Part shown: positions 22,819-33,599 of the stretch, one piece after another | Layout of the letters: each line of letters starts with the position of its first letter | Numbering within the stretch: position 1 is the stretch's first letter | The notes under the pieces: model-generated | What the model saw: only the letters and a program-made list of their open reading frames with translations | Told to the model about the DNA's origin: nothing | Database searches by the model: none | Assembly (NCBI GenBank): GCA_963681505.1 | Contig: OY811973.1 | Span: forward strand, 8,591,263-8,655,262 | From: Eunapius fragilis | Lineage: Eukaryota; Porifera; Demospongiae; Spongillida; Spongillidae | DNA: 64,000 nt | Reading direction: 5' to 3' | Made by a program: the position numbers and the translations under genes

Positions 22819-23970
22819 TTACGCAGATGTAGATGCCGGGGTGTTCTTTTTGCAAGCACGAGCTTTAGCAAGCGACTCAAGTCGCTTCTGCTGACAGGTT
22901 GATGTGTTAATTTCTTCCTCAATAACAGTTGGTAGTTCAGGTGTCGGTACTGTTATCCTGAAGGTCTTGACTGCCTCACTGTTGCTATGTATTCAATGTA
23001 CCAACTTGTACAGCTTCCTGTACAGCCTTGTCACGAGCAATCTATTGCCAGATAAAGTGAGTACTTTAAATATGTACATTCAAAATGTACACTTACATAT
23101 GTTAAACGACTTCGTTTTAAGGCCAAACGACGTTTGGCTTTCTTTTCAGGGTTTTCATTTATGATGGTACTGTTGCGGCGACTTGAATAGTAGTTCTAAG
23201 CCATTCAGCCAAAGAAAGTCATTCAGCTCTGGTTATAATACATTGAATATTTACCTTTAGTCTTTTCAGAATAACTTTCCTTGGTGGGATGGTATGTTTA
23301 TAAAGCTGTAAATGCGACTCCACTGACTTCACCAGGTCACATTTTAATGCTTCATCTATCCCACCCCAAGTCAGATCTTCTAATGCAGTTGTCAGTTTCT
23401 CACTGAACTCATCGAAGACAAGTTGCACGATATTCTGCAATGACAGAACAATTCATTACTTTGTCAATATTATAGTAGGTACAACTCACCAATGGAATAA
23501 TGGACTTGGTAGTTTTTCCTGATTGTGTAAAAAAGTACATGTATATGCTTGTTCAGGAGGTAGTGGTACACACTGATATACTATTTAAAAAGGGGATAGC
23601 ACCAATGCACAGTACATATAGCAATTACAAAACAAAATTAGTATCAGTTTAAAAGATCTCGTCACATAACCGCACCCGCATGTGTGCGGTGGGATGTATC
23701 GTGGGATTACTGCACGTTCTCAATGATAGTACATGTAGTTTGTATAGTACGATGGTTAAAGATATGACAATAATTGTTCTTTGAAGTGACGCCAATTAAT
23801 GCGCGCTTGGTAACGTACCTGCTGCCTCTCGATCTTGGAGTGCTGCTTTTGAGGAGTCGTTCTTCGAGATCTTCCAATCGGTGGCATACATCTTCCAACT
23901 TTTCTTCAATATCCAATAACCTGTGGCGTAAATCAGCGACATCTCTTTCTCCGCGGCCTTTCGTTGCCAT
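22819..23970 (-). CDS. CACTA-encoded second protein, divergent from transposase, unknown function
   Basis: ATG at 23970 opens MATKGRGERD followed by a heptad-like coiled coil (LRHRLLDIEEKLEDVCHRLE), ending at a GTACGT donor after 23819. Well-bounded further exons are 23255-23434 (VFDEFSEKLTTALEDLTWGG), 23097-23195 (basic, EKKAKRRLALKRSR), 23002-23041 and a last exon ending with TAA at 22819-22821. Phase does not match directly between the first and second, so one small exon is unplaced, and the last intron would be only about 31 nt. I do not recognise a domain. A coiled-coil and basic protein next to subterminal repeats could be a TNPA-like DNA-binding partner (inference). Confidence 0.55.
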
Positions 23971-24032
23971 GTGCTGGCTTGAACGATAATTATTTTGATG
24001 TTACGTGGAATTTGATATATACGGTTTCAACA
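23971..24032. promoter_or_regulatory. 62-bp divergent promoter of the CACTA element
   Basis: Only 62 bp lies between the minus-strand ATG (23970) and the transposase ATG (24033). It contains AATTTGATATATACGG, a possible TATA-like stretch at 24010-24020. A shared bidirectional promoter is inferred from spacing. Confidence 0.5.
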
Positions 24033-27000
24033 ATGGCAAAGCGACGTCAAACTGATTCTGCACTCTGTGATTGCCAGATGTGTAAAGGAAGGTTTTCCTA
24101 CTGCTACACGACAATTAAAAGGCACCGACGGCTGTATGGTCTTGAAAATACAAGTCTACCGGCAGGCACACAAGCATCGTTTGCTTCAGAAGGTACATGT
24201 ACAAACATACATACGTACTGTTAGACTTAGAGTAACCAGCAGTACTGTTAGACATAGAGTAACCAACTAATATCCTGTGTTACGGGTGCTATTATATATC
24301 ACAGTCTTGTCTGGATATTATATTAGCTTATGCCAATATATAATTATTTACATAACATTCATGCATGTAGGAAAGAGTACATGTATCTATATTTTTATAC
24401 CCAATGTCCACCATAACCTACAATAACATACAGGACCCACAATATGGATGTTTTACTTTTATTGGGATTCAAAGAATGAAATTAATATTTAGTCCATGTG
24501 CCAACCAATCCCTTATGTTCATATTACAGAGCAGTTACAGAACAGCGGGGTAATGGTGAGAAATTGGATGGATTATTGTCATTTTTAATATCATTTAAAT
24601 ATGTTACTGTTTACAAGTTAACTTTGCTGCCATTCATACATGGTGAATGTAAGCATGCTTATTTTCTATATGCATTAGATGTGAATTGCCAAGACGAAGA
24701 AATGCTAACACCAAGTACCACATCTCATGTATCTGGTGAGTGTCAATGTAGCCTCTTCATCTCAGGCTAATTTATAATGTGTAGATGTAAATTATGTTAG
24801 TGAAGATGAGAAGGAAGAAGTACAATCCAGTGACTCAGGTATACTTTGTATGCATATAGGAATGTGGATCTTTGAAAAATAAGGATAATTCTTTTTAGAT
24901 GAATACTTTGAACGGTTTCCAGATGATTATCATGAGTGTTGCAAGTCAGGTAAATTCACTTATTAGGATTAATATAAACACATATTTTAAATGCACACGT
25001 ATAAACAGATGAACTTGATTGTGGTGATATAAATCAGCCTGTAAGCAGTGGTTCATCTGTTGTGGAGGCAACTGATGGTGATGGTGATGGTGATGATGTT
25101 GATGATAATAATTCTAATCATGATGATGATCATGAAGTTGATGGTATTGGTAATGGTGATATTGATGACACTGAGCCAGTGACTGAGGATAGGAGTTTAG
25201 TTAGAGAAACAGTTACAGTGCAAAATAAAAGAATTACATTAAAATTGATTTGTACCTTCCTTGTTGAAATTTATATCAAGCACAAATTGTCACAATCCGC
25301 CATGCTATGTATTTGCAACTTGATTTACATTGTGCTGAAGATCGTAGCAAATCCTATGTACCATGTTTTTCCAACTACTCTTTATGGGGTTTTCAAGAAT
25401 GCTACAGTATGTGACATTAAAAAGGAGAAATACGTTGTGTGTCCTAATGATAGCTGCAACCATCTTTATAGTTTGGAAGAGGCACAAATGCTCAAAGTTT
25501 GCAATGTAATAACATTTGGCTATAAATGTGGAAAAGAACTTGGATACATTAAAAAAACTTTCTCACAACAGAAGTGGCATCCATATAAGGTATACTACTT
25601 TATTGCACCTTCTGTGTGGCTAAAAACTATGTTTCATAAGAAAGAATTCCGTGACCTGGTTTTAAGTCCACATGAATCAACTTTGGGTATTCAGGATGTA
25701 CTGTATATGATGCAGATATGTGGAAAACCTTTTTATTCAATCCTCTTGATAATACAGAAGCCTTTCTTTCTGACCCCAAAAATATTGCACTTTTGCTCAA
25801 CATTGACTGGTTTAAGCCATATAGGCGATCCGAATACAAAGTTTCAGCTGTCATGTTGACCATACTAAACTTACCTCGTGAAGAACGTTTTAAAGACAAG
25901 TGGACTATGATTGTAGGCATCATTCCTGGTCCTACTGAGCCAAAGGGCAATATTAACACTTATCTCAAGCCACTTGTAGATGATTTATTGTCTTTGTGGG
26001 GTGGCCTATCTTTGCACCCAGATGGAAGTATTATCAAAGCATGTTTATTAGGGATTTCAGCTGACTTACCAGCTTTAAGAAAAGTAACTCAATTTTTAGG
26101 CCACAAAGCCAATTTGGGCTGTTCAAGATGTACTTTCAGTGCTGAGAGAGAGGCATCATCAAAAGGTTCAACGGGTAATATGAGTTATTATACAAAAATT
26201 ATGGCACCATCTAGAACTAAAGATCAAGTACTACAACAAGGTACTGAGTTTTGTCAAGCGAAAACTAAAGCAGAATCTTTAGAAATTCAAAAAAGGAATG
26301 GTGTACGCTATAGTGAACTTCTTAGACTGCCATATTATGACTTAGTCAGGATGTCAATAACAGATCCCATGCATACTATATGGCTGGGAATGGTTCGTAA
26401 TGAAATTAAACTCTGTATTTCCAAGCTCACAAAATCACAGTTGACTCGATTCAACAGTCGCATCAAAAATATTACTGTTCCATATGATGTTGGACGTCTT
26501 CCCTCTGATTGGAATGATCAGAGTGATTTCAATGGAATGACAGCACAGCAGTGGAAAAACTTCGCCCTGATTTATGCCAGACCCTGCTTTTCCGGTCTTC
26601 TGCCACAAAATGCTTATAAAAGCATATGCCTACTGTGCGAAATAGTTGAACTCATTACAAAGCCAGTATTCAATGATGATGACAATTTAAAATTGTATCG
26701 ACTTTTGCATGAACACCATAAAATTTTTGAAACTGTCTATGGCAAGTGGCAAGTGTCCGTTAACTACCACATGGCATTACATATACCAGAAGTTATTGCG
26801 AAACTGTCTATGGCAAGTGGCAAGTGTCCGTTAACTACCACATGGCATTACATATACCAGAAGTTATTGCTGATTATGGACCACCCCAAGTATATTGGTG
26901 CTTTTTTTATGAACGAATGAATGGGATGCTTTCTGATATTTCCTGTAACAATAGAAACATTGAGCTACAAATACTCAATAGAATCTTTCAAAGGTTTACC

Positions 27001-27723
27001 TTGGATGATAAGTATCTAGGCACTGTGCCACAAGAATGTGAATATGACTCATATACAAAGGCATTGAGACGACTAAAAGTTTCAAATGCATGTGAAAGTA
27101 ATCAGAAGTATAATGTCATCGAGCAATACAAGGCAATGCAGTCCCTTTTAAACCCTTCTGAAGATGCTTATAGTTATTACAGAAAAATTGATAATGGAAG
27201 TGCAGCTACAGAATGGAAGGTTGTGTTCCTACATCCTAGAAAATATCACATTAAAATGAGTGAAGATTTTTATGTTGAACTTAAAGAGTTTTGTGCCAGT
27301 GTCTACGATTATGAAGTTTATTTGAGTGAGTACATTGATAAGTTTGCCAGGTGTATCGTTAATGGAGTTACATACTCATCAGATTACAACAGTTCGGACA
27401 GAGGTTCAATAGTGAAAGCAATGTTTGTTTTAACTGGAACACAAGAGCTGCATCCATATTATATTATACGTTTCTTCTTTAGAATAACCATCAGGCATAA
27501 ACAACGTGAACTAGAGAATATGCCAATGGAATTTATTTACCTGGCATATGTTACATGGATGAACTTTAAGTCACCAGAACGTGATAAACTGTCTGGATTA
27601 TACATGGTGAATAAGACCTTTTATCATCGTGACCGAATTATCAGTCCCAGACGATTTCTTGGCCGTTGTACTCTAGTCGAGGACAAAAGCTCTTCATTTT
27701 TTGTAACTGACATTCCACATTAA
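24033..27723 (+). pseudogene. CACTA tnp2-type transposase, two lesions
   Basis: Exon 1 (24033-24192) encodes MAKRRQTDSALCDCQMCKG with a Cys cluster. A likely exon starts at 24530. Then come acidic small exons 24679-24735, 24785-24838 and 24899-24949 (57, 54, 51 nt, all phase 1-1), and the large last exon from 25009, which starts with an Asp-rich stretch. The core shows RMSITDPMHTIWLGMVRN, FLGHKANLGCSRC and LNLPREERFKDKW, matching tnp2 transposases. Two faults break it: a one-base frame change near 25700 (between GIQDV and YDADMWK) and a 71-bp tandem duplication (26730-26800 repeated at 26801-26871; 71 is not a multiple of 3). Beyond the second fault the frame is open to 27723. Confidence 0.88.
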
Positions 27724-28229
27724 AAGTTCTATTTCAGTGGTTTATATTGTGTTTGTTTTTGTTTCCATGTGCCTTTCAGTTTGTGTCTATACTTGTGTAC
27801 ATGCAGTGAACATTCAATAGAATATTAATCATTGTATGACCAAGAAACTTATTTGGGTGACTTCATTTGGTAGTAGCATGCAGTACATGGCAGCTGAAGA
27901 AAGTACTGATAGTTGTAGTACTGATATTATAAAATGAAACAGCACTTGAAAATCGTATGTCAAATCTTATGAAAATCAGTAAAATCATATGATAAATCTA
28001 ATGTAGATTTGGGACATTATGATTTGCTAAATCATACACAAAAACATACGCGAATCAAACTCCGATTCCTGTATTGATTACAAATCATTTCAAATATTCC
28101 GTTACATTTTGAATCAATTGAACAATCACAGTTAGATTTTCCAGACACTGAAATCCATAGACAAATCAATAAAATCAATTCAAAATCAATACCGAATCAA
28201 AATATGATTCGCGCCTTTTTTTTGCTGTG
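27724..28229. repeat. CACTA 3' flank and right subterminal array
   Basis: 27724-27935 is the probable 3' UTR. From 27940 to the right end at 28229, AATCA/TGATT motifs recur densely, mirroring 22394-22740. Confidence 0.75.
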
Positions 28230-28358
28230 GTGCATGTAATGCAATGTACTTTATGTTAGCAAAGGGGGCCCTCCTGGGGCCCCAAAACCCTAGTGAAATG
28301 GGGCCCATGAGGGGGTCCAAATCACTAGCATTTTGGGGCCGGGGGGCCCCATTTCACT

Positions 28359-28395
<37 letters not shown>

Positions 28396-28986
28396 AAATC
28401 GCTCCTACACCCAGCCTACCCTTCCAACGCTTTCCTTTCAAACCTGCTACACTTGTTTCTACACCATTTTTGCTATGGAAACCTGTTTTGCCTGGTGTTT
28501 TAGATATTTTCGCTGCCGTGAGTACGATGTTCACAAACCCCATCGGGTTAGAATTCTACGTATCGCGGTTAGAATTCTACGTATTGCATGTCAGTAAAGC
28601 TTTTATGAACTGTTTAACGACCTATTCATCGCTAGCGCGCTTAACAGCGCTGCTACGCGTCAGAATGGCCTCTGATTTATCGCGCAGTTTACATTTTTAG
28701 CGCGTGCACGATTTAAACATTGGGCAGTAATATATTCAACACAATAGTACAACAATAAATAAATCCAGGAACCGGTAAGGTGGATTCCAGATGAGCAGGT
28801 CACGCACAAGTTTGTGAGAGTATTACAGAACGAATGCTGCCTGATTAGATCCACAAAGAACACATAAACCACCAGAACGTTATTAATCACAGTTGTAGAC
28901 AGTATATTCAAGTTCAAGTGTATTTGTTGGTTTTATTAATTTTTTTCGCGGTAGGGGGAGTGGGGTATGATATATTATGCATGCGT

Positions 28987-29191
28987 GACCCCACTGGCCT
29001 AGCTAAGACCCCACCTCAGCCCTGGTCTAGCAAAGACCCCACTTCAGCCCTGGTCTAGCTAAGACCCCATGCACCTCAGCCCTGGTCAAGCTAAGGCCCC
29101 ACATCAGCCCTGTGCTAGTTAAGGTCCCACCTCAGCCCTGGTCTAGCTAAGGCTCCACCTCAGCCCTGGTCTAGCTAAGGCCCCACCTACA
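28987..29191. repeat. About 27-bp tandem repeat, roughly 7 units
   Basis: Unit of the type CAGCCCTGGTCTAGCTAAGG then CCCCACCT, lying just past the 3' end of beta-helix gene 2. Unit 1 has a single copy near 579-599, so the array expanded after the duplication or contracted in unit 1. Confidence 0.9.
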
Positions 29192-29386
29192 TGCACAAGA
29201 GATTTAATCAGCGAAGACACTACAATAAAAAATTTGGATACCCCATATATATGTTATTCTCCCTGGCTGATGCACAGTGACATACATTTCATTTATCACG
29301 TTCAAAAAACAAATGTACATTTTAAAGTTCAAACTGTATAAGTTTAGTGTTCATACTTTTTGCTTACTGTTGCTTGCCTTATAGTT

Positions 29387-32300
29387 TCACGAATTATCAC
29401 TCATCAATGGTTCTCGATATACATATTCAAGTGTGGAGACATTTGTTTGTTGTGTAGCACTTGGAGCTATGTTTACACCTGTATTATCTTCATTAATAAC
29501 TCTTGAATAATGGAGGCAGTGAACATTAAAATAATTACTTTTCATCACACAATTTAGTATTCTAAACAAAAGAATGCACAGAAAGCAGATGAAAGCACTC
29601 CCAACAAAGATTACAGTTGGGACTGCAGAGATGATGTGTCCATTACCATTGTACAAGAAAAAAAGCACTGCAGAATGAAGAACAATATTGATGTGGAAAA
29701 AACCTTCCTGAAGGCTCACTAACCAATGTTTGTATAGGGCCAGTCCTATCATCACAATCATAGACGTATGGGTGACTATGATAATTAGCAGGACTATAGT
29801 TGGCTGTTTGGTAGGAACCAATCCAAACACTAAACAGAATACTATGCGATGGAACAATGTTACTCCAGTCCAAAACCGATACCGATCTTTGAATGGTGCT
29901 TCATAGCAGTCAATGAATGGCTTCAGTTTATTCATCCAACACATTACCTTCCAGTGGGACTTGGTCACTAGACATGGGGTGAGAAGCATCACTGCAGTGT
30001 ATGGTAAGATAAAGAATATGATGACCACCAATCCAGCAGTAAAGAGAGGAGCGTGTTTGGGACCAAAGTAGGGTACAGCACTATCATAATACCAAACATA
30101 ATTTGAATTATTGCAATTGATGGATTCAATTGCTGTATAAGAAAATATTGCAATAACTACCCTTAAGAGTTTTGCATAGAAAAAAATCATTAGGGTAGAA
30201 ATTACAGGAACCATGTTGATCCTGGAAATAACTGAAGACCACCTGCTAACTACAATGATAGCTACCACCAGAACTGCCACATATAATGGAAAACAAAATT
30301 GTAACCATACTTTTGAATACGCATCCATTCCTTCATAAAAACATGTTTCGATGCCAAGGTCTAAATTAAACCATGCTATAAAAACAGATAGAAAATCCAA
30401 GACTTTAGCTACTGCACCAAATGATGTTGGAAAAAAGATATTGTCGTATAACCTTATTATAAAAGCATACAAAATGATTCCATTGATTGTACCACTAGAT
30501 ACAGTGAGATTGGAAAGCATCAAAATGACAATGAGACCCATTCCCATGATAGCAAAAACTATAATAAGCAAAAGGTGGACATTGGTACATGGCTTGCATT
30601 GAGAGGTCCCAAATGTCATACTGAGGTTACCTGCACACTGACCACAGGCCACTCCCACACGATTGTAAGTGCACTGGGAATTGAAATTATATACATCTAC
30701 ATTTCTTTGGTTTGTGCAATAATCAGAAGGGCACGGATCTATAACAGATAGATTACCTTCTGAGTTGTAACCAATCCAAGCCTCTCCAGACTTCAGTAAT
30801 GTTTGATTGGCTACATAACAGTGATCTATAGCTTCACCTAGCAGTGGATCACAAATGCATGATGAAGTAACACTGTCCATTACAAATCCAACTGGACAAG
30901 GTAACATCATTATGGTTATAGTTAAGTTATATATATTGGCTTTACCAGAAGTCCAAGTAAGCTCAGTTGCCAAATACAATTTCCCCTCTCTGGTAACATG
31001 TGGCATTTCATAAGCTTTACAGTAATTACTTGACCTCAAAACAGATGTAAATGATAAAATTGGACTTTCTGAGTACACGAACACAACACCAGGAGAAATT
31101 CCTTCGTTTTGACCAAGCGTTAGGAACTCTACAGTGATATGTTCCCCTGGATACACAGTTTTGATAACTGATGCATGGTTGCACCCTGTGGCATTACAAG
31201 TGCATATTTTTTGTGGGTCTGATGAGATCAGTGATGTAGAATTATCATGATAACCAAAGTGATGAGTTTTATTGAACAAATGTGCATTAGATTTACAATT
31301 CTCACAGTAGTCTAATCGACAATGATCAATATCACCACCATATATGGCACTGCCTGCCTCTATTGCAATATTTCCTTCAAAATACACATCAATATGAGCG
31401 ATGGAGACTTTATAAAATTGATAGAAGCATGGCATGGAATAATACTGTTGTGGTAGTGGGGACACCACATATATAGCACCACCAGCCAGGAGAGCCGTAT
31501 TATTTATAAATGACACATTGCTTGGTGATGAATAGTTTAAATATGATCCTATCATATAAATTGCTCCACCATACACAGCACTATTGTTGAAAAATATGAC
31601 ATTGGAATGAGGTGAGAAAATAATGGTAGATGAACTGAGGGAAATTGCTCCTCCGTTTGGACCATTAGTAGAGCTATTGAATGTAATGTGTCCATGCAAA
31701 GTAATAGTTGTGCCTTGAGAAGCAGAAATTCGTGAATTATAAAATGTGCTAGTTGTGATTAACACTTCTGTTGACAGTAGAATTGTAGGGCTATCTCTAA
31801 AGAAGCAATCATACAATATAGCACTTCCTTTGTTAACTGTTTGTATTATTAATGCACTTTTAGTTTGAAGTGTATCTGTGATGCAGCATTGTTGAAGAAT
31901 CAAAGTAGCAGCCTTGTTTAACTCAAATATCATTGCAGATCCCTCGTCTGAATAGTCACTTCTAAAAGTGCAATTTATTAAAAGAACCTGAAACATGTTT
32001 TGGCTTGTTGGTGATAACACTCCATCTATATCCATTTCAATGGAAGAACCACCAGATAAGGCATAGTTGCACTCATATGTCACATTATGCATACTTAAAG
32101 AGGAGTGAATTGGCTCTAATGAATGTGGTGCCTTATAATCAATGTACAGCCCACCTAAGGCAGATACTGCACGAATAATCAAACTATTGTACAGAGAAAT
32201 ATCAAAGTTGACAGAAGTGAATGATACATAAATATTGCCACCACACACAGCTTGATTCCTGTAAAAAATGCTATTTTGTATTGTGATATTGATGTAGTAC

Positions 32301-33217
32301 TTTTCCTGGGTTATATTAAGAACTAAACCAGTTCCAGGGCTGCAAAACGTAATTGGATTAGGAAGAGATGCAACTCCTAAGCTGAAAACTAGAGATGATA
32401 TATCCATTTGACTGCTTCCATTATAATCGCCAATATCTGTGTATTCAATAAACATGTTGCCTCCAGCTCCATTAGGGTTACCAGTGCCATTATAATATAA
32501 AGTGTTTGATGGGTAGGCTTTACCATTGCATTTGAAACTATTTGCAGTGTTATTCTGCAGATCATTCTTTATATGCTGGTTATTTCCTATGAATGATGAC
32601 CTAACGATTTGTGAGTGTCCCAGCAAATTGACTCCCAATAATCCATATCCAGTACTATTCTGTACGGACACACCTTCCATCAGAAGGTCGTAAATATTTA
32701 TCAAATGAATGTCAGCACTTTGTGCTGTGTAGTTGATGTACACTCCACAGTTGACAAAAGTGATGTTTATAATAGTCAGGCTAGTAATGTTTACAAATAT
32801 AAAGCCTGTTTCATTGTAGCTGGTACATGTAATATGTGTTGAGGATTCCAAGTAGGTCACATTGTTATCTTCATCATACAGGTCAAACCCATACTCACGT
32901 ACCTTTACAGAGATGGGATATTGTGTGAGGTTGGGTGATCCAATCATTTGAAGGTTAACTTTGTTAACAACAGTTACATGGCTCTCAAGGTAATGATTTC
33001 CTGGTAAAAACTTGAACAAAGTATCAGATAGAAAATATGAAGATGCATTATGGATATAAGTATTTAATTCCAAACAAGGAGATCCAGGACATTGGTTGTA
33101 GGTAATTGAGATGTTCGGGGTTACACACATGGTTTGCATACCCTCTGTTATTTTTAATAAAATGTAACATTGTAATAACATGTTATAAATTAAAACAATC
33201 ATTCGAAAATGAGCCAT
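29387..33217 (-). CDS. Beta-helix/multi-TM surface protein gene 2 (intact)
   Basis: A single uninterrupted exon encodes 1,276 aa. I start at ATG 33217 (MAHFRMIVLIYNMLLQCYIL), because this begins the hydrophobic leader; an upstream in-frame ATG at 33262 adds 15 polar residues. Ectodomain to about residue 800: repeats with NITIQNSIFYRNQA, FNNSAVYGGAIY, INNTALLAGGAIY and IEAGSAIYGGDID, typical of parallel beta-helix ladders, with many N-x-S/T sites. A Cys-rich neck follows (CPSDYC, CGQCAGN, CKPC at about 750-875), then about seven TM segments to about 1,240 with LPYTAVMLLTPCLV and PFKDRYRFWTG, and a short cytoplasmic tail. This looks like a cell-surface receptor or adhesion protein; ligand and signalling are unknown. 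Its neighbours are further copies of itself. Confidence 0.85.
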   Translation of the reverse strand: MAHFRMIVLIYNMLLQCYILLKITEGMQTMCVTPNISITYNQCPGSPCLELNTYIHNASSYFLSDTLFKFLPGNHYLESHVTVVNKVNLQMIGSPNLTQYPISVKVREYGFDLYDEDNNVTYLESSTHITCTSYNETGFIFVNITSLTIINITFVNCGVYINYTAQSADIHLINIYDLLMEGVSVQNSTGYGLLGVNLLGHSQIVRSSFIGNNQHIKNDLQNNTANSFKCNGKAYPSNTLYYNGTGNPNGAGGNMFIEYTDIGDYNGSSQMDISSLVFSLGVASLPNPITFCSPGTGLVLNITQEKYYINITIQNSIFYRNQAVCGGNIYVSFTSVNFDISLYNSLIIRAVSALGGLYIDYKAPHSLEPIHSSLSMHNVTYECNYALSGGSSIEMDIDGVLSPTSQNMFQVLLINCTFRSDYSDEGSAMIFELNKAATLILQQCCITDTLQTKSALIIQTVNKGSAILYDCFFRDSPTILLSTEVLITTSTFYNSRISASQGTTITLHGHITFNSSTNGPNGGAISLSSSTIIFSPHSNVIFFNNSAVYGGAIYMIGSYLNYSSPSNVSFINNTALLAGGAIYVVSPLPQQYYSMPCFYQFYKVSIAHIDVYFEGNIAIEAGSAIYGGDIDHCRLDYCENCKSNAHLFNKTHHFGYHDNSTSLISSDPQKICTCNATGCNHASVIKTVYPGEHITVEFLTLGQNEGISPGVVFVYSESPILSFTSVLRSSNYCKAYEMPHVTREGKLYLATELTWTSGKANIYNLTITIMMLPCPVGFVMDSVTSSCICDPLLGEAIDHCYVANQTLLKSGEAWIGYNSEGNLSVIDPCPSDYCTNQRNVDVYNFNSQCTYNRVGVACGQCAGNLSMTFGTSQCKPCTNVHLLLIIVFAIMGMGLIVILMLSNLTVSSGTINGIILYAFIIRLYDNIFFPTSFGAVAKVLDFLSVFIAWFNLDLGIETCFYEGMDAYSKVWLQFCFPLYVAVLVVAIIVVSRWSSVISRINMVPVISTLMIFFYAKLLRVVIAIFSYTAIESINCNNSNYVWYYDSAVPYFGPKHAPLFTAGLVVIIFFILPYTAVMLLTPCLVTKSHWKVMCWMNKLKPFIDCYEAPFKDRYRFWTGVTLFHRIVFCLVFGLVPTKQPTIVLLIIIVTHTSMIVMIGLALYKHWLVSLQEGFFHINIVLHSAVLFFLYNGNGHIISAVPTVIFVGSAFICFLCILLFRILNCVMKSNYFNVHCLHYSRVINEDNTGVNIAPSATQQTNVSTLEYVYREPLMSDNS

Positions 33218-33599
33218 TTTTCTTTCCCTATGAAAAGAAACAAACATTTCAGTAAAATCCAACTAATAATTGTCCAATAATTAAATGTTAAAATATTTGT
33301 ACTTGAGGCATCTCAAACCAGTAGCAGTTTTTCCAAAGAAGATTATTTAGTTGTGGAAGGATTTGAGGGATGGGCATTGAATGCATAAATGTAATTTCAA
33401 CCCTAACCAACCAGCTAATTAAAATGCTGACTTCTTAGTGAGGTTATTGCATAATTTTACTGTAACTCAGCCTCAAGTAACTAAGTTAGGCCTGAAGTGT
33501 TCATCATTATCCACTTTATGTATAAATGTAATCGATACTGCAGCCAGATTAATAACTACCATTCTTGCATTGAAACACAGAAACAGAAGTACATGAATG
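33218..33599. other. 5' flank of beta-helix gene 2
   Basis: No gene seen. The region should hold the promoter of the minus-strand gene; no motif is assigned. Confidence 0.4.

Larger units (their letters stand above)
22394..28229 (+). mobile_element. CACTA (EnSpm-type) DNA transposon, 5.8 kb
   Basis: Flanked by GTG at 22391-22393 and 28230-28232. Terminal inverted repeats begin CACAGCAAAAAAA and share CGCGAATCATA after a 3-4 base variable step. A 3-bp duplication and a CAC start are CACTA hallmarks. It carries two divergent genes, a tnp2-like transposase (24033-27723, +) and an unknown protein (22819-23970, -), and AT-rich subterminal arrays of AATCA/TGATT motifs on both sides. It is nested inside the Ginger-like element. 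Confidence 0.92.
20395..28409. mobile_element. Ginger-like DNA transposon with TGT...ACA ends, CACTA nested inside
   Basis: Flanked by CCCA at 20391-20394 and 28410-28413; the empty site in unit 2 has one CCCA (56084-56087). Ends begin TGTCGTAGCGATGTAGGCCC and, inverted on the right, TGTAGGAGCGATTTGGCCCC. Both terminal regions contain repeated GGCCCCATTTCACTAG motifs in both orientations and long G/C runs (28360-28393). TGT/ACA ends plus a 4-bp duplication fit Ginger elements. The element's own gene is a minus-strand ruin (20846-22277); the right part is only the terminal 180 bp beyond the CACTA insertion. Confidence 0.8.
154..28600 (+). repeat. Tandem segmental duplication, unit 1
   Basis: The order beta-helix gene, PHYH, PTRHD1, ABHD, retroelement fragment is repeated in the same orientation further right. 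The left match begins at 154 (TTAACAGCGCTGCTACGCGT), which recurs at 28641. The right end of the unit (28430-28600) recurs at 56100-56256. Unit 1 alone carries the Ginger-like element with nested CACTA, the elements at 17362 and 18646, and the deletions in ABHD. The left boundary may lie outside the window. Boundaries were read by eye. Confidence 0.85.

Noticed and set aside
29387-33217. Bacterial contamination, because the beta-helix repeats resemble polymorphic outer membrane proteins
   Set aside because: The gene ends in a eukaryote-type multi-TM module, lies among spliced animal genes and is duplicated with them.
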